Shown here piece by piece: positions 26,399 to 35,264 of a stretch of 64,000 nucleotides of DNA. Under the pieces are notes generated by a model. That model made no database searches, had not been told where the DNA came from, and was given only the letters and a program-made list of their open reading frames with translations. Source of the DNA: Vibrio halioticoli NBRC 102217 (lineage in GTDB: Bacteria; Pseudomonadota; Gammaproteobacteria; Enterobacterales; Vibrionaceae); NCBI RefSeq assembly GCF_000496695.1, contig NZ_BAUJ01000019.1, positions 1 to 64,000 on the forward strand, written 5' to 3'. Every line of letters begins with the position of its first letter. Positions within the stretch are counted from its first letter, which is position 1. The position numbers and the translations under genes are program-made.

Positions 26399-27620
26399 AG
26401 TGACCTCGCAACTGTTGTTGAATAGGGCGCATTACTCGAGTGTGAAAGAGGGTTTTTAATGGGCGTAACAAGCCTTTCATTAAATCCAACCATGTTAGAG
26501 AAGGCTTATTGAGTAATTGTTGGTAAATGCTCTCAATGTTGTCGGTATTAGTTTGTAATGAGAAGTGCGCCTTTGCTATTTGTCGTCCATTGTTTGCCAG
26601 AGTGTGTCTCAGGCTTGGATCATCAATGAGTGTTTTAATTGCTTGAGTAAGCGCCTTAATTTCATTATGTCCATTTTGGTAAAGCAGCCCATTGACCTTA
26701 TCTTCAATTACTTCAGCAATCCCGCCAACGTGAGGGGCCACCACGGCAAGTCCGGCCAATGAAGCTTCGACAAGCACTAAGCCAAACGCTTCACTTCTGG
26801 CACCGCTGACAAAAAGATCGCATCCGCCACTTAACCATTCACCAACATTGCTCTGTTCGCCCACAAAATGGACGTTATTTAATAGATGCAGGCGTTTTGT
26901 TTGCGCAATTAGATTCAGACGCTCGCTTCCTTCTCCAATAATGATCAGATGGTATTCGTCCGGGGTATTGTTTAAAGAAGCAAGGGCCTGAATGAGTTTA
27001 TCAAAGCCTTTTCGATGAATAAGAGAGCCGACACTGATCAAAATCTTTGCACCTTGTGCAATGTTAAGTCTTTGTCGTATATCGATATTTTGGCTAAGAC
27101 GTGTGTTTGGTATGCCGTTATGGACCACAGCAAGCTGAGAGTTTGGGTAGCCTTCGTTTAATAAAGGCTTAGCAACGGCATGACTGACAGCAATCAGTTG
27201 CTGCGCGCAATGCAGGGTTAGGGTAAAGCGATCATGCAGATTATAAGGACTATGTATTTGGCACAGCAGTGGCGTGTTATGGATTTTTGCTGCCAGTGTC
27301 ATCCATTGACATGCTGCGCCACTGTTTACATGAATGAGCCCAATATTATGTTGTGCAAGGATGTGGGTTGCAGTTTGGTATTGCCCAAACCACTTACTCA
27401 GTGAAAAGGAGCGCTGCTGCAAATCAATCAGAGAAAATTCAGAGTAATAAGTGGTGATATTCTTTGACTGCAACTTACTGTGCATGACCGAGTTATTGGT
27501 CCAAACCACCGCAGTAAAACGCGATGAAAGGGTTGCAATGAGATTGAGTAGACACATCTCACTGCCTCTGATCCAATGGTCCCCATAATGGACAAAAAGG
27601 ACTTGGGTAGTTGGGGGCAT
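26388..27620 (-). CDS. sypI: SypI, family 1 glycosyltransferase
   Basis: 410 residues, GT4-type glycosyltransferase: GSEMCLLNLIA near the N terminus, ILISVGSLIHRKGFDKLI, and SGARSEAFGLVLVEASLAGLA donor-site pattern. Preceded by AGGGAG. First gene of the sypI-J-K-L unit, behind the best sigma-54 promoter of the locus. Confidence 0.86.
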   Translation of the reverse strand: MPPTTQVLFVHYGDHWIRGSEMCLLNLIATLSSRFTAVVWTNNSVMHSKLQSKNITTYYSEFSLIDLQQRSFSLSKWFGQYQTATHILAQHNIGLIHVNSGAACQWMTLAAKIHNTPLLCQIHSPYNLHDRFTLTLHCAQQLIAVSHAVAKPLLNEGYPNSQLAVVHNGIPNTRLSQNIDIRQRLNIAQGAKILISVGSLIHRKGFDKLIQALASLNNTPDEYHLIIIGEGSERLNLIAQTKRLHLLNNVHFVGEQSNVGEWLSGGCDLFVSGARSEAFGLVLVEASLAGLAVVAPHVGGIAEVIEDKVNGLLYQNGHNEIKALTQAIKTLIDDPSLRHTLANNGRQIAKAHFSLQTNTDNIESIYQQLLNKPSLTWLDLMKGLLRPLKTLFHTRVMRPIQQQLRGHYDA

Positions 27621-27663
27621 TGCGTTCTCCCTAAAGCGTATATTTAATGATTACTTTAGGTAT

Positions 27664-27679
27664 TGCAATTAGGGTGCCA
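27664..27679 (-). promoter_or_regulatory. Sigma-54 promoter of sypI
   Basis: Minus strand TGGCAC-CCTAA-TTGCA is a perfect -24/-12 element, 45-60 bp before sypI. Confidence 0.9.
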
Positions 27680-27725
27680 ATTTTAAGTTGTTGTTTTAAA
27701 TAAAGATTATATGGATAGGGGTGTT

Positions 27726-27742
27726 ATTCTTAAATTGAGAAT
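27726..27742 (-). promoter_or_regulatory. SypG-like enhancer before sypI
   Basis: Minus strand ATTCTCA-ATT-TAAGAAT, about 50 bp upstream of the sypI sigma-54 element, near-perfect inverted repeat. Confidence 0.7.
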
Positions 27743-27770
27743 CAGTTTAAGAAAGATTAAGTAACCGCCG

Positions 27771-28874
27771 TTAACTTTGATAAAGAGATAAGATTTTTGG
27801 TACTACCGCCTGAGTTGAATAGTGCTGCTCAATGGTGTTTATGGCATTGTTTGCCATGTGCTCTTTTTCCGGTGTTGTCATTTCAAACCATTGCTGTAAG
27901 CATTGCGATAAGGCGGTAATATCATCCACAACCCAACCATTGCTAGCTTGATCAATCAGTTTTTCTAATGCGCCAACATTGAGCGCAAGCACAGGTATTC
28001 CTCTAGACATGGCTTCTAAGGCGGTCATAGGTAGGCCTTCAAATCGTGAGGTAATAATAAGCAGTCCAATGTTTTGCCAGCATTGATGCATGTCATTGCT
28101 AAATCCGAGCAAATGAACATTATGCAGCGCGCGTTGGGCTAATTCTTCTTGCATTGGCCCGTCGCCGTAGACGTAAAATGAATGTTCAGGATGTAGCATA
28201 GCCAAATCTAAAAAAGAGTCGGGACCTTTTTCGTGGCTCAATCGCCCGACAAACGCCAGTTGTTTACCTTGGCTCTTAATGGCTGATTGCATACCGACAA
28301 AATTATTTAAGCAGTGGCTTTTAACTGGCAGTCTTGCTTGTATTTGCGGGCTGACGCACAGGCTATGCTTGGACAGTGGCGAGCTGTATCGGTCAAGAGC
28401 GTCATACAGACGAACTTTGCCACTGGGCACTTCTCCGGCATGATAGGTTGTAATTTGCTGGGTGAGTCCCGGTACAGTTTTTACCGCCAATTTACTGATT
28501 ATACTGGCTTTATAGCCATGTGCATGAATGGCCATCGGTTGGTGTTTTTTTATCGCACGTCTTAGTTGCCAGCATTGTTGTGCAATAGAGTGATTTGATG
28601 GCGCTTTTGTTACATTGGGTTGACTGGCTAAATTTTTAGGGCGAGTTAAATCGGCAAGATAATGGAAAGCAATAGATGCTTGTTCAAGCTTAGCCACAAT
28701 AGCGGAAGGTGTTGAAAATTGGCTCAGTAGCACCACTTTAACAGGCACATTAAAATCGGCAATGCCTCGCGCCAATTCGATTACATGAGTTTCGATACCG
28801 CCAAAGGTGAAGCTATCTAGCAATAGCCACACCTCATTTGGGGTAGTGGGGTTATTCGCTGGTTTGCAAATCAT
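27771..28874 (-). CDS. sypH: SypH, family 1 glycosyltransferase
   Basis: 367 residues from MICKPANNPTTP at 28874; the longer frame is inside sypG. GT-B glycosyltransferase: FTFGGIETHVIELARG, LAFVGRLSHEKGPDSFLD, and TSRFEGLPMTALEAMSRGIP with EX7E. It overlaps the sypG stop by about 23 bases, so expression is linked to the regulator gene. Confidence 0.83.
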   Translation of the reverse strand: MICKPANNPTTPNEVWLLLDSFTFGGIETHVIELARGIADFNVPVKVVLLSQFSTPSAIVAKLEQASIAFHYLADLTRPKNLASQPNVTKAPSNHSIAQQCWQLRRAIKKHQPMAIHAHGYKASIISKLAVKTVPGLTQQITTYHAGEVPSGKVRLYDALDRYSSPLSKHSLCVSPQIQARLPVKSHCLNNFVGMQSAIKSQGKQLAFVGRLSHEKGPDSFLDLAMLHPEHSFYVYGDGPMQEELAQRALHNVHLLGFSNDMHQCWQNIGLLIITSRFEGLPMTALEAMSRGIPVLALNVGALEKLIDQASNGWVVDDITALSQCLQQWFEMTTPEKEHMANNAINTIEQHYSTQAVVPKILSLYQS

Positions 28875-30444
28875 CTTCGGTTTCCCATTGTTGCTTTTTG
28901 CGATAAACCGTAGAAGGGCTAAGGTCGAGCAACACCGCCGCATTGATCACGTTACCGTCACAATGTTTGATGGCATTTTGTATGGTTTCCCGCTCAACTT
29001 GCCACATAGGTTTGATAACGTACTCTTCTGCTCGGGCTACATTGTTTGGCATAGCTTGAGCATCATGAGTTGTTGGAGCGTGAGTTGTCGGAGCATGGTG
29101 AGTTTTTTCATCTGGCGATGCCGATTCAAATTGCGTTACAGGCGCAGTCGCTTGGTGGCGTTCGGCGTCTACTGGAGCTGGGGTAATCGATTCTGGGGCC
29201 ATGGATTCTGCAGTCATATGCACTGTAGTAACGGGCTTAATCGGAGCTTTTGTCACAGCTGTGGTGTTGACAGATACAGTGTTCAAGGGCGGTGGCAGTT
29301 GGCTTACTTCCACTTTGGTGCCATCGTTTAATACCACAACATTGCGCATGATATTTTGTAATTGACGCACATTGCCGGGCCAAGGATAATTTTTCAGTCG
29401 CGCTTCAGTTTCAGCGGTTAAGCCGGTGAATTTTTTACCATCTTGTTTGGCATACAGTTTTACAAAGTGCTTGGCTAAAGTGGCGATATCTTTGTCGCGC
29501 TCTCGTAAAGGCGGCAGCGTAATAGGGATAACATGCACTCGATAGTACAGATCTTCGCGAAAACGACCTGCTTCTATTTCTTTTAATGGGTCTTTATTGG
29601 TGGCACAGATGATGCGTACATCACCCTTTAGTTCTTTACTGCTACCAAGGGGAGTCACGCTACCGGTTTGCAAAAAGCGTAGCAATTTTTTTTGCATTTC
29701 CAGTTCCATTTCACACAACTCATCCAAAAATAAAGTGCCGCCATGTGCCTGCATTGCTGCTCCTTTGCGGTCGGTGGTTGCGCCGGTAAAAGCACCTTTA
29801 ACATGACCAAAAATCTCACTTTCCATTAAGTCGCGCGGTATCGCGCCGCAGTTGAGCGCAACAAAAGGCTTATCGGCGCGTTTACTTTGTTTGTGTATGG
29901 CTTCTGCGCACACTTCTTTACCTGTACCACTTTCACCATTAATAAAGACACTGGCGGTGGTCGGCGCTGCGGCATCAATAATTTTATACACCGCTTGCAT
30001 AGGCAGGCTTGAACCAATAAAACCATGATAGTTAGGTCGATCAAATTTCGATTCAAACTTGTTAACTAAGCTCTCTAGTTTTGTACGTTTAAGGTGCAAT
30101 GCTACGGATGTTTTTAGACGGTCAGCGGTAATGGGTTTTTCAAGAAAATCATCGGCGCCTTTTTGAATCAAATTCACCGCAGTATTGACTGAGCCATGTG
30201 CGGTAGCAATGATGACCGACGTGGCGACCTCTTGCTCATTGATCCAGTCTAAAATTTCTTCACCTGTGGTGTCGGGAAGTTTTAAATCGAGAATGACGAG
30301 TTGTGGGGTATGATGCTGAATAAAGCGCTTCGCATCTTTACCTGTCTCCACATGAAATAGGTCGTACGCTTCATCCTTGACGTATTGTTTGTATAAAATG
30401 GCCAGTGAGTTGGAGTCCTCAACCAGTAGTACTTTTGGTCCCAT
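28852..30444 (-). CDS. sypG: SypG, sigma-54-dependent response regulator
   Basis: 530 residues. Receiver domain (phospho-acceptor Asp in LVILDLKLPDT), sigma-54 AAA+ domain with Walker A GESGTGKE and the sigma-54 contact loop GAFTGA, a Pro/Thr/His-rich linker (about 395-475), and a Fis-type helix-turn-helix at the C terminus (NAAVLLDLSPSTVYRKKQQW). In V. fischeri SypG directly activates the syp promoters. The five TTCTCANNNT palindromes here are its expected targets. Confidence 0.92.
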   Translation of the reverse strand: MGPKVLLVEDSNSLAILYKQYVKDEAYDLFHVETGKDAKRFIQHHTPQLVILDLKLPDTTGEEILDWINEQEVATSVIIATAHGSVNTAVNLIQKGADDFLEKPITADRLKTSVALHLKRTKLESLVNKFESKFDRPNYHGFIGSSLPMQAVYKIIDAAAPTTASVFINGESGTGKEVCAEAIHKQSKRADKPFVALNCGAIPRDLMESEIFGHVKGAFTGATTDRKGAAMQAHGGTLFLDELCEMELEMQKKLLRFLQTGSVTPLGSSKELKGDVRIICATNKDPLKEIEAGRFREDLYYRVHVIPITLPPLRERDKDIATLAKHFVKLYAKQDGKKFTGLTAETEARLKNYPWPGNVRQLQNIMRNVVVLNDGTKVEVSQLPPPLNTVSVNTTAVTKAPIKPVTTVHMTAESMAPESITPAPVDAERHQATAPVTQFESASPDEKTHHAPTTHAPTTHDAQAMPNNVARAEEYVIKPMWQVERETIQNAIKHCDGNVINAAVLLDLSPSTVYRKKQQWETEDDLQTSE

Positions 30445-30476
30445 AAAACATCCTTTTAAACCAATGAGTTACTAAT

Positions 30477-30899
30477 TTATAGTTCGTCTTTTAAGCTTTG
30501 CAAAGCGGACTGTGATTCGAGGGCTAAATTTGTTAGCAATTCGGCATTTTGTAGTGCGTTAGCGTACTGTTTATTCTGGCACTCAAGCTCAATCGTTTTG
30601 GCAAGTTTGCCTAACGCACACACACCAATGGCTAAAGACGTCCCTGCGAGCGTATGACTTTCAAACTCTAGAGTTGAGTAATCTTTATCTTTGGCAGCTT
30701 TGGCCATTATGGTGATTCTTTGTTGCGATTCTTCAAGGTAGCTGTCAATCAGAATAGGCAAGACTTCAACACTGGTATCACTGATGATTTGTTGTACGGT
30801 AGTATGATCAATAAGAGGCTCTGGCACGGCAATAACTTCCTTGTGTTGTACTGTGTTGATTTGCTTTTTTGTAAATAGACTGTAAAAAGCCTTTAACAT
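30477..30899 (-). CDS. Stand-alone HPt phosphotransfer protein
   Basis: 140 residues. A histidine phosphotransfer four-helix bundle with the phospho-His in SHTLAGTSLAIG (residue about 83, consensus HxLKG/AxS). It occupies the place where V. fischeri has sypE and sypF; in that species the HPt domain of SypF is the essential relay to SypG. Here the HPt appears as a separate gene, 32 nt upstream of sypG, and neither an RsbU-type SypE nor a SypF kinase is present in between. Good AGAGG ribosome site. Confidence 0.85.
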   Translation of the reverse strand: MLKAFYSLFTKKQINTVQHKEVIAVPEPLIDHTTVQQIISDTSVEVLPILIDSYLEESQQRITIMAKAAKDKDYSTLEFESHTLAGTSLAIGVCALGKLAKTIELECQNKQYANALQNAELLTNLALESQSALQSLKDEL

Positions 30900-30954
30900 T
30901 GAGTATTCCTCTTATTTATCAATATTTCTAGTATTAATTAACCCTTTTTAGAGT

Positions 30955-31710
30955 CTACACGGCGTGGTTTAAAAAGGACCAGCGACGAACGTATCGGTTG
31001 AATCTCTCTTTCATCTTTTTCGGCATAATGCGATTGCGTCCTATCAAGTGGCATAGCTGTTGCGATAACGTCTGTTGAGCGTATTGATTGAGCAATACAG
31101 CAAATATATTGGCATTAGCCGTGGTCAAATAATCGATGGCTTGGCTCAGCTGTTCTTTATTGCTATTGCCGGCCCCTAATGCAATAAAAGTTGTGTCACA
31201 GGCATTGGCGATAACAGATTGAGAAATGCGGGTTTGATTCTGATTTATAGCACCTGCGTCAATGACGATTCGATCATATTGACTAAACCAAAGTTCAAAC
31301 TGTTTTGCGAGTGAGCGAGGGTCTCGATAGGGCATTTGTTGATTTAAGGTGCTAGGGACAGCCACACCGCTAAATATTTGTAGCGTGTGGCGGTTTTGCA
31401 CCCAATGGACTTCTGATCTTGGAAGGCTAGCGCTTTCAAGACCCGCGTTTTCAATACCAGGGCTTTGAAGATCAGCCTCTTCAATCACAGAGTTTTTAAT
31501 AGGCAAAGTGTGTTCAAACTGCGGATTTTCTAGATTTAAATCGACGAGTAAAGTGCGATAACCCGATAGCATATATTGCTCGGCGAGTGCACAGGCAAAG
31601 GTCGTCACACCCGCACGAGGTTTGTTACCAATTAGGCAAACACTGCGCATGTTGGCCAGTTCTAATTGCAGAAACATGGGCGTTAATTCTGAATGGGTGC
31701 AGTGAATCAT
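30955..31710 (-). CDS. sypD: SypD, CpsD/ParA-like P-loop protein with altered Walker A
   Basis: 251 residues, chain-length/tyrosine-autokinase (BY-kinase)-like MinD fold: GNKPRAGVTTFACALAEQ as the P-loop, LLVDLNLENPQF as Walker A', DRIVIDAGAIN as Walker B. The expected GK(T/S) lysine is Val (AGVTT), and no C-terminal tyrosine cluster is seen, so kinase activity is doubtful. Start overlaps the sypC stop (TAATG). Confidence 0.8.
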   Translation of the reverse strand: MIHCTHSELTPMFLQLELANMRSVCLIGNKPRAGVTTFACALAEQYMLSGYRTLLVDLNLENPQFEHTLPIKNSVIEEADLQSPGIENAGLESASLPRSEVHWVQNRHTLQIFSGVAVPSTLNQQMPYRDPRSLAKQFELWFSQYDRIVIDAGAINQNQTRISQSVIANACDTTFIALGAGNSNKEQLSQAIDYLTTANANIFAVLLNQYAQQTLSQQLCHLIGRNRIMPKKMKERFNRYVRRWSFLNHAV

Positions 31711-33794
31711 TACAATGCTCCTATCAATATGATGGTGGTAGCAATTTTTAAGACATCATCCAGTCCATTGCGTGCTTTTTCCATCAAGCTTTCGCGCTGA
31801 TGAGGGATGTAAACGGTGTCTCCTGCGCGAATGACAGGTAACTTGCGAAAGTTTGCTGTTTTACTAAACTCCACCAAATCAAAAACTCGAGCTTGGCTTT
31901 GGCAACAAGACATATTGACCACGCTGATCTTTTGCAAATAGGCTTGCTCACTTGGGCCTCCTGCTTCTGCAAGCAAGTCTAAAAGAGTCATATTGTCATC
32001 AAACACATATCGTCCGGGATTGTTCACTGCGCCTAATACGCGCACCGTAGATTCTTTTGAACGGTCGAGCCAATTTTTGTCTTTTTCTGGGATATAGATG
32101 GTGTCGCCGGTGGTGACAACGGGAAGCAGTGATTCATCTCCTGTCTCGAAATACAAAGACAGATTCAATTTACTGACCTGTGAATAGGTTTTATCACGAT
32201 GAGTAATGCGGATGTTATGAATGTCAGCGTCTTTGGTTGGGCCATCGGCAGCCGACAGAATATCTAAAAAGTGCATTTCTTTGGTGAAACGATAGCGCCC
32301 GGGAGCATTGACTTGACCAAACACATAAATAGACGCTTCTGATTTTTGACGTACCCACTGAGATTTATTGTCAGAAGGGTCTTGTGGCAGGTCGTGCACA
32401 CGAATGATAGAGCCTGCGGCGATATGGGGCAGTTGTGAGCGCTTAGCACCATTTCTGATATAAGCATCTAAATCAAATACTTGTACCTTTCGTTCGCTAT
32501 CAACCACTTCGATGGTGGTCGTATCGGCTCGCAAGGTGGGGCCACCCACATGGGCTAACAGATCCATGAGATCCATTTCATCGGACCATTCAATACGTCC
32601 CGGACGTACCACCTCACCAATAACGTTAACCGCGCGATCTGGGGATATTTTTAACCATGACTTCTCGTTCATATCGGTTTTTTCAGGAACGAAAATAGCA
32701 TCTCCGTTGGCAATAGTCGGTGGTCGAACGCCGCCTAGACCTTCAGTGAAAGCGGTAAGATCAAACTTGATTACGCGCCCATCTGCTTTGATTAAGCGGA
32801 TTTGACGAGATTCTGCAAAGCGGGTCGGCCCGCCAGCATTGGCTAGAATATCCATGAAGGTAGCACCAGGTTTACCTTCAAATGCGCCGGGGGCGGCGAC
32901 TTCGCCCATGACATACACCATGTTGGCACCTGATTTGATCTCTTCTTCCATTTTTGGCACAAACACAATGGCACCGGGATTTAAGCGCGGCAGTAACGAT
33001 TCGTCGCCACTATCTAGATAGCGCTTTAAGTTAAAAATGGTTGGGGTATTGCCAGAAATAACGCGAATTTGCTCAACGCTGGCATAACGAGTGACGCCTC
33101 CTGAGCGCATGATGATATCCACCAAGTCGGTATTGGCTTTAAAGCTAAAAGAGCCGGGCGCATTTACTTCGCCAAATACTTTAATGGCTTTGCGTGAATC
33201 AGCGCTATCGCCAGCATTTGCCAGTTTGGCAGCATCAAATTCTTGCTCAATGTTACCCACCATTGGCGAGGCGGGAACAAAGATCGTATCTAACGATTTC
33301 AGTTTAGGCAGGCTAGTTTCACTTCCTGTATCTAAGAACGTTTTGTAGTTAAATTCATTGATGTCACTGCCACGCTTAATTTGCAGTTTATTTAGCTGAG
33401 CACCAGGGCGAATACCCCCTGCGGCGTACAGCGCCATTTGAATGGTGGAGGATTCAGGGAGTGTGTATTCTCCCGGTGAGCGCACATAACCTTGAATTGA
33501 TAATAAAATTTGACGCTCAGATACGTAAATACTGGCGTTAGAGAGATCGCGGTACACTTTGCTTAAAGCGTCTTTAACCACTTTGCTTAGCTGCTCTTCC
33601 TCAAAGCCTGCCACATACGTTGGGCCCACCTCTGGCAAAGTGATTCGCCCTGATTTATCCACCTGAAAGCCTTTGTTTAAGGATTCTTCTCCGGGAAGAT
33701 TGACTTGGATAAGGTCGCCAATTTGCACCGGTTTCGCCATAACATGGAAACTGATACTTGCCATCATAATCAGTAAAATCTTAAAGATGTTCAT
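31710..33794 (-). CDS. sypC: SypC, outer-membrane polysaccharide export protein (Wza-like, multi-SLBB)
   Basis: 694 residues. Signal peptide (ending near VMA-KPV), Poly_export domain (about 20-90), then six or more SLBB repeats recognisable by recurring GEVxxPGxFxF...DLLxxAGGPT...GDTIFVPE blocks. Much longer than Wza (about 380), typical of SypC-type exporters. No obvious Cys lipobox at the signal end. Overlaps sypB by 14 bases. Confidence 0.88.
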   Translation of the reverse strand: MNIFKILLIMMASISFHVMAKPVQIGDLIQVNLPGEESLNKGFQVDKSGRITLPEVGPTYVAGFEEEQLSKVVKDALSKVYRDLSNASIYVSERQILLSIQGYVRSPGEYTLPESSTIQMALYAAGGIRPGAQLNKLQIKRGSDINEFNYKTFLDTGSETSLPKLKSLDTIFVPASPMVGNIEQEFDAAKLANAGDSADSRKAIKVFGEVNAPGSFSFKANTDLVDIIMRSGGVTRYASVEQIRVISGNTPTIFNLKRYLDSGDESLLPRLNPGAIVFVPKMEEEIKSGANMVYVMGEVAAPGAFEGKPGATFMDILANAGGPTRFAESRQIRLIKADGRVIKFDLTAFTEGLGGVRPPTIANGDAIFVPEKTDMNEKSWLKISPDRAVNVIGEVVRPGRIEWSDEMDLMDLLAHVGGPTLRADTTTIEVVDSERKVQVFDLDAYIRNGAKRSQLPHIAAGSIIRVHDLPQDPSDNKSQWVRQKSEASIYVFGQVNAPGRYRFTKEMHFLDILSAADGPTKDADIHNIRITHRDKTYSQVSKLNLSLYFETGDESLLPVVTTGDTIYIPEKDKNWLDRSKESTVRVLGAVNNPGRYVFDDNMTLLDLLAEAGGPSEQAYLQKISVVNMSCCQSQARVFDLVEFSKTANFRKLPVIRAGDTVYIPHQRESLMEKARNGLDDVLKIATTIILIGAL

Positions 33795-34608
33795 AGCCGC
33801 CTCCTTGGGCTTTAGTCGAAATAATATCGATACTGACTCGACGGTTTGTTAAACGAATAGCAGGGGTATCACCTTCGGTTAGTGGTAGGGTTTCACCAAC
33901 AGATAAGGTTTGGATTCGGGCGGTTTCTAGCCCAAAAATAATCAAATAACGTTCGACTTGTTTTGCGCGGCCCATTGCCAGTTTTTCATTGTATTCGGCG
34001 CTGCCTGACATATCGGCGTGGCCTGTGACGCTTAGTTTCAAATGTCGATGCTGCTTTAAAATACTGGCGGCTTGCGCAAGGTGTCCCATGTATTTTGGGT
34101 TTATTTCGGTGGAACCGACTGCGAATTGATTATCAATATTAAGCAAGTCAACTAGCTTGGTGATGATGACTTTATCACTTTGAAATGCACTGTTTTGCGA
34201 AGGTGGCACACACTGAGTTTCGCCAGTGACATAGTCCAATTGAAGCTCAAGTTTATTAAGGTTTTTTCTTAAAATAACAATGTCGTTAGCGGCATCTAGC
34301 AATAAGTTACCTTCTAACTCCCTAGCAATGCGCTTTTCTTTGGTTTCTGCTTGAATAACAGCCGCGGGAAAACACCACTGAGCACCTTGGTTTATCAGGC
34401 TATCGAGCTGCAGCTTGGCAAGGTGGAAATCAAAACGTAAACCATGTTCAGGACCTAGCGGCTCCTCTGGGAATACGGGAGAGAAATCAGACATAGCGGT
34501 ATATTCTCCCATACCACCAGCCCCATCATCAGGGTAGCTTGTACAACCAGTCAAAATTAGTGTGGCTAATAATATTGGGCTGATTGTGCGAGGATGTATC
34601 CATTTCAT
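33781..34608 (-). CDS. sypB: SypB, OmpA-family lipoprotein
   Basis: 275 residues. Lipobox LTGC near residue 22, then an uncharacterised region and a C-terminal OmpA peptidoglycan-binding domain (LSVTGHADMSGSAEYNEKLA...GRAKQVERYL). Envelope component of the Syp export apparatus. Between sypA and sypC, as in V. fischeri. Confidence 0.87.
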   Translation of the reverse strand: MKWIHPRTISPILLATLILTGCTSYPDDGAGGMGEYTAMSDFSPVFPEEPLGPEHGLRFDFHLAKLQLDSLINQGAQWCFPAAVIQAETKEKRIARELEGNLLLDAANDIVILRKNLNKLELQLDYVTGETQCVPPSQNSAFQSDKVIITKLVDLLNIDNQFAVGSTEINPKYMGHLAQAASILKQHRHLKLSVTGHADMSGSAEYNEKLAMGRAKQVERYLIIFGLETARIQTLSVGETLPLTEGDTPAIRLTNRRVSIDIISTKAQGGGYEHL

Positions 34609-34659
34609 CGTTTCTCTCCATCTGACGTTGTGTTATGACTCACTTCCTTGTGAGTGACT

Positions 34660-34992
34660 TTAGTGTTCAAGAGCGGCGTCTTGCGTGGTCACTGGAATGG
34701 CTTGTCCAATGCGCAGCAGCTCCATCATTTTCAATGGTTGTCCGTGTGCATTTTTGATACTCATATTGCGATCGCTTTCAACCAAACGTTTATACAAATA
34801 CACAATGGCGCCAATTCCAGAGGTGTCCATAAAGTCCACATGTTCTAGGTCGATTTCAATTTGCGGATGAAAATCATCGCTGAGCACATCATCAATGCAT
34901 ATTTGCGCCTGTTTACTGGCTTGAGCATTAAAATCACCAAAGACCGCTAGAGTCAGTAGAGTGTCGCTTGATTCGATTTTTTGTAGTTCCAT
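34660..34992 (-). CDS. sypA: SypA, STAS-domain protein
   Basis: 110 residues, STAS (anti-sigma-factor-antagonist) fold with the phosphorylatable Ser in MDTSGIGAIVYL. In V. fischeri SypA promotes biofilm formation and is switched by SypE phosphorylation. No SypE is found in this window, so control of SypA must differ or be encoded elsewhere. First gene of the long sypA operon; good AGGAG site. Confidence 0.88.
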   Translation of the reverse strand: MELQKIESSDTLLTLAVFGDFNAQASKQAQICIDDVLSDDFHPQIEIDLEHVDFMDTSGIGAIVYLYKRLVESDRNMSIKNAHGQPLKMMELLRIGQAIPVTTQDAALEH

Positions 34993-35041
34993 GACATGAT
35001 CTCCTAATTAAACATCGCTCTTGTGAGCGTATTTAATAGAT

Positions 35042-35057
35042 AGCAGGAAGCGTGCCA
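35042..35057 (-). promoter_or_regulatory. Sigma-54 promoter of sypA
   Basis: Minus strand TGGCAC-GCTTC-CTGCT, a good -24/-12 element 50-65 bp before sypA. Confidence 0.82.
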
Positions 35058-35089
35058 GAAATATTATTATTTAAAAACAATGACTTATT

Positions 35090-35114
35090 GGCTTTTCTCA
35101 AATTGAGAAAAGCC
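35090..35114 (-). promoter_or_regulatory. SypG-like enhancer before sypA
   Basis: An 11-bp perfect inverted repeat around AAT: GGCTTTTCTCA and TGAGAAAAGCC. It is the most symmetrical of the five TTCTCA...TGAGAA sites and lies about 45 bp upstream of the sigma-54 element. Confidence 0.75.
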
Positions 35115-35264
35115 GTTTCCTATTTTGATAACGTTGGATTTTTAAATGGAGAAGACTGTGATTAGGCTCATTTAAGAGTACAAGGACAAACGATAAAGGG
35201 GCTTGTGGCAAGTTGTTAAACGACAGCTTAATGTTGCTAACGAAAAACCTAAGGTAAACAGCTT

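Noticed and set aside
28807-29331. Plus-strand open frame of 174 codons opposite sypH/sypG
   Set aside because: Antisense to the well-conserved SypG C terminus; composition atypical and no domain recognisable.
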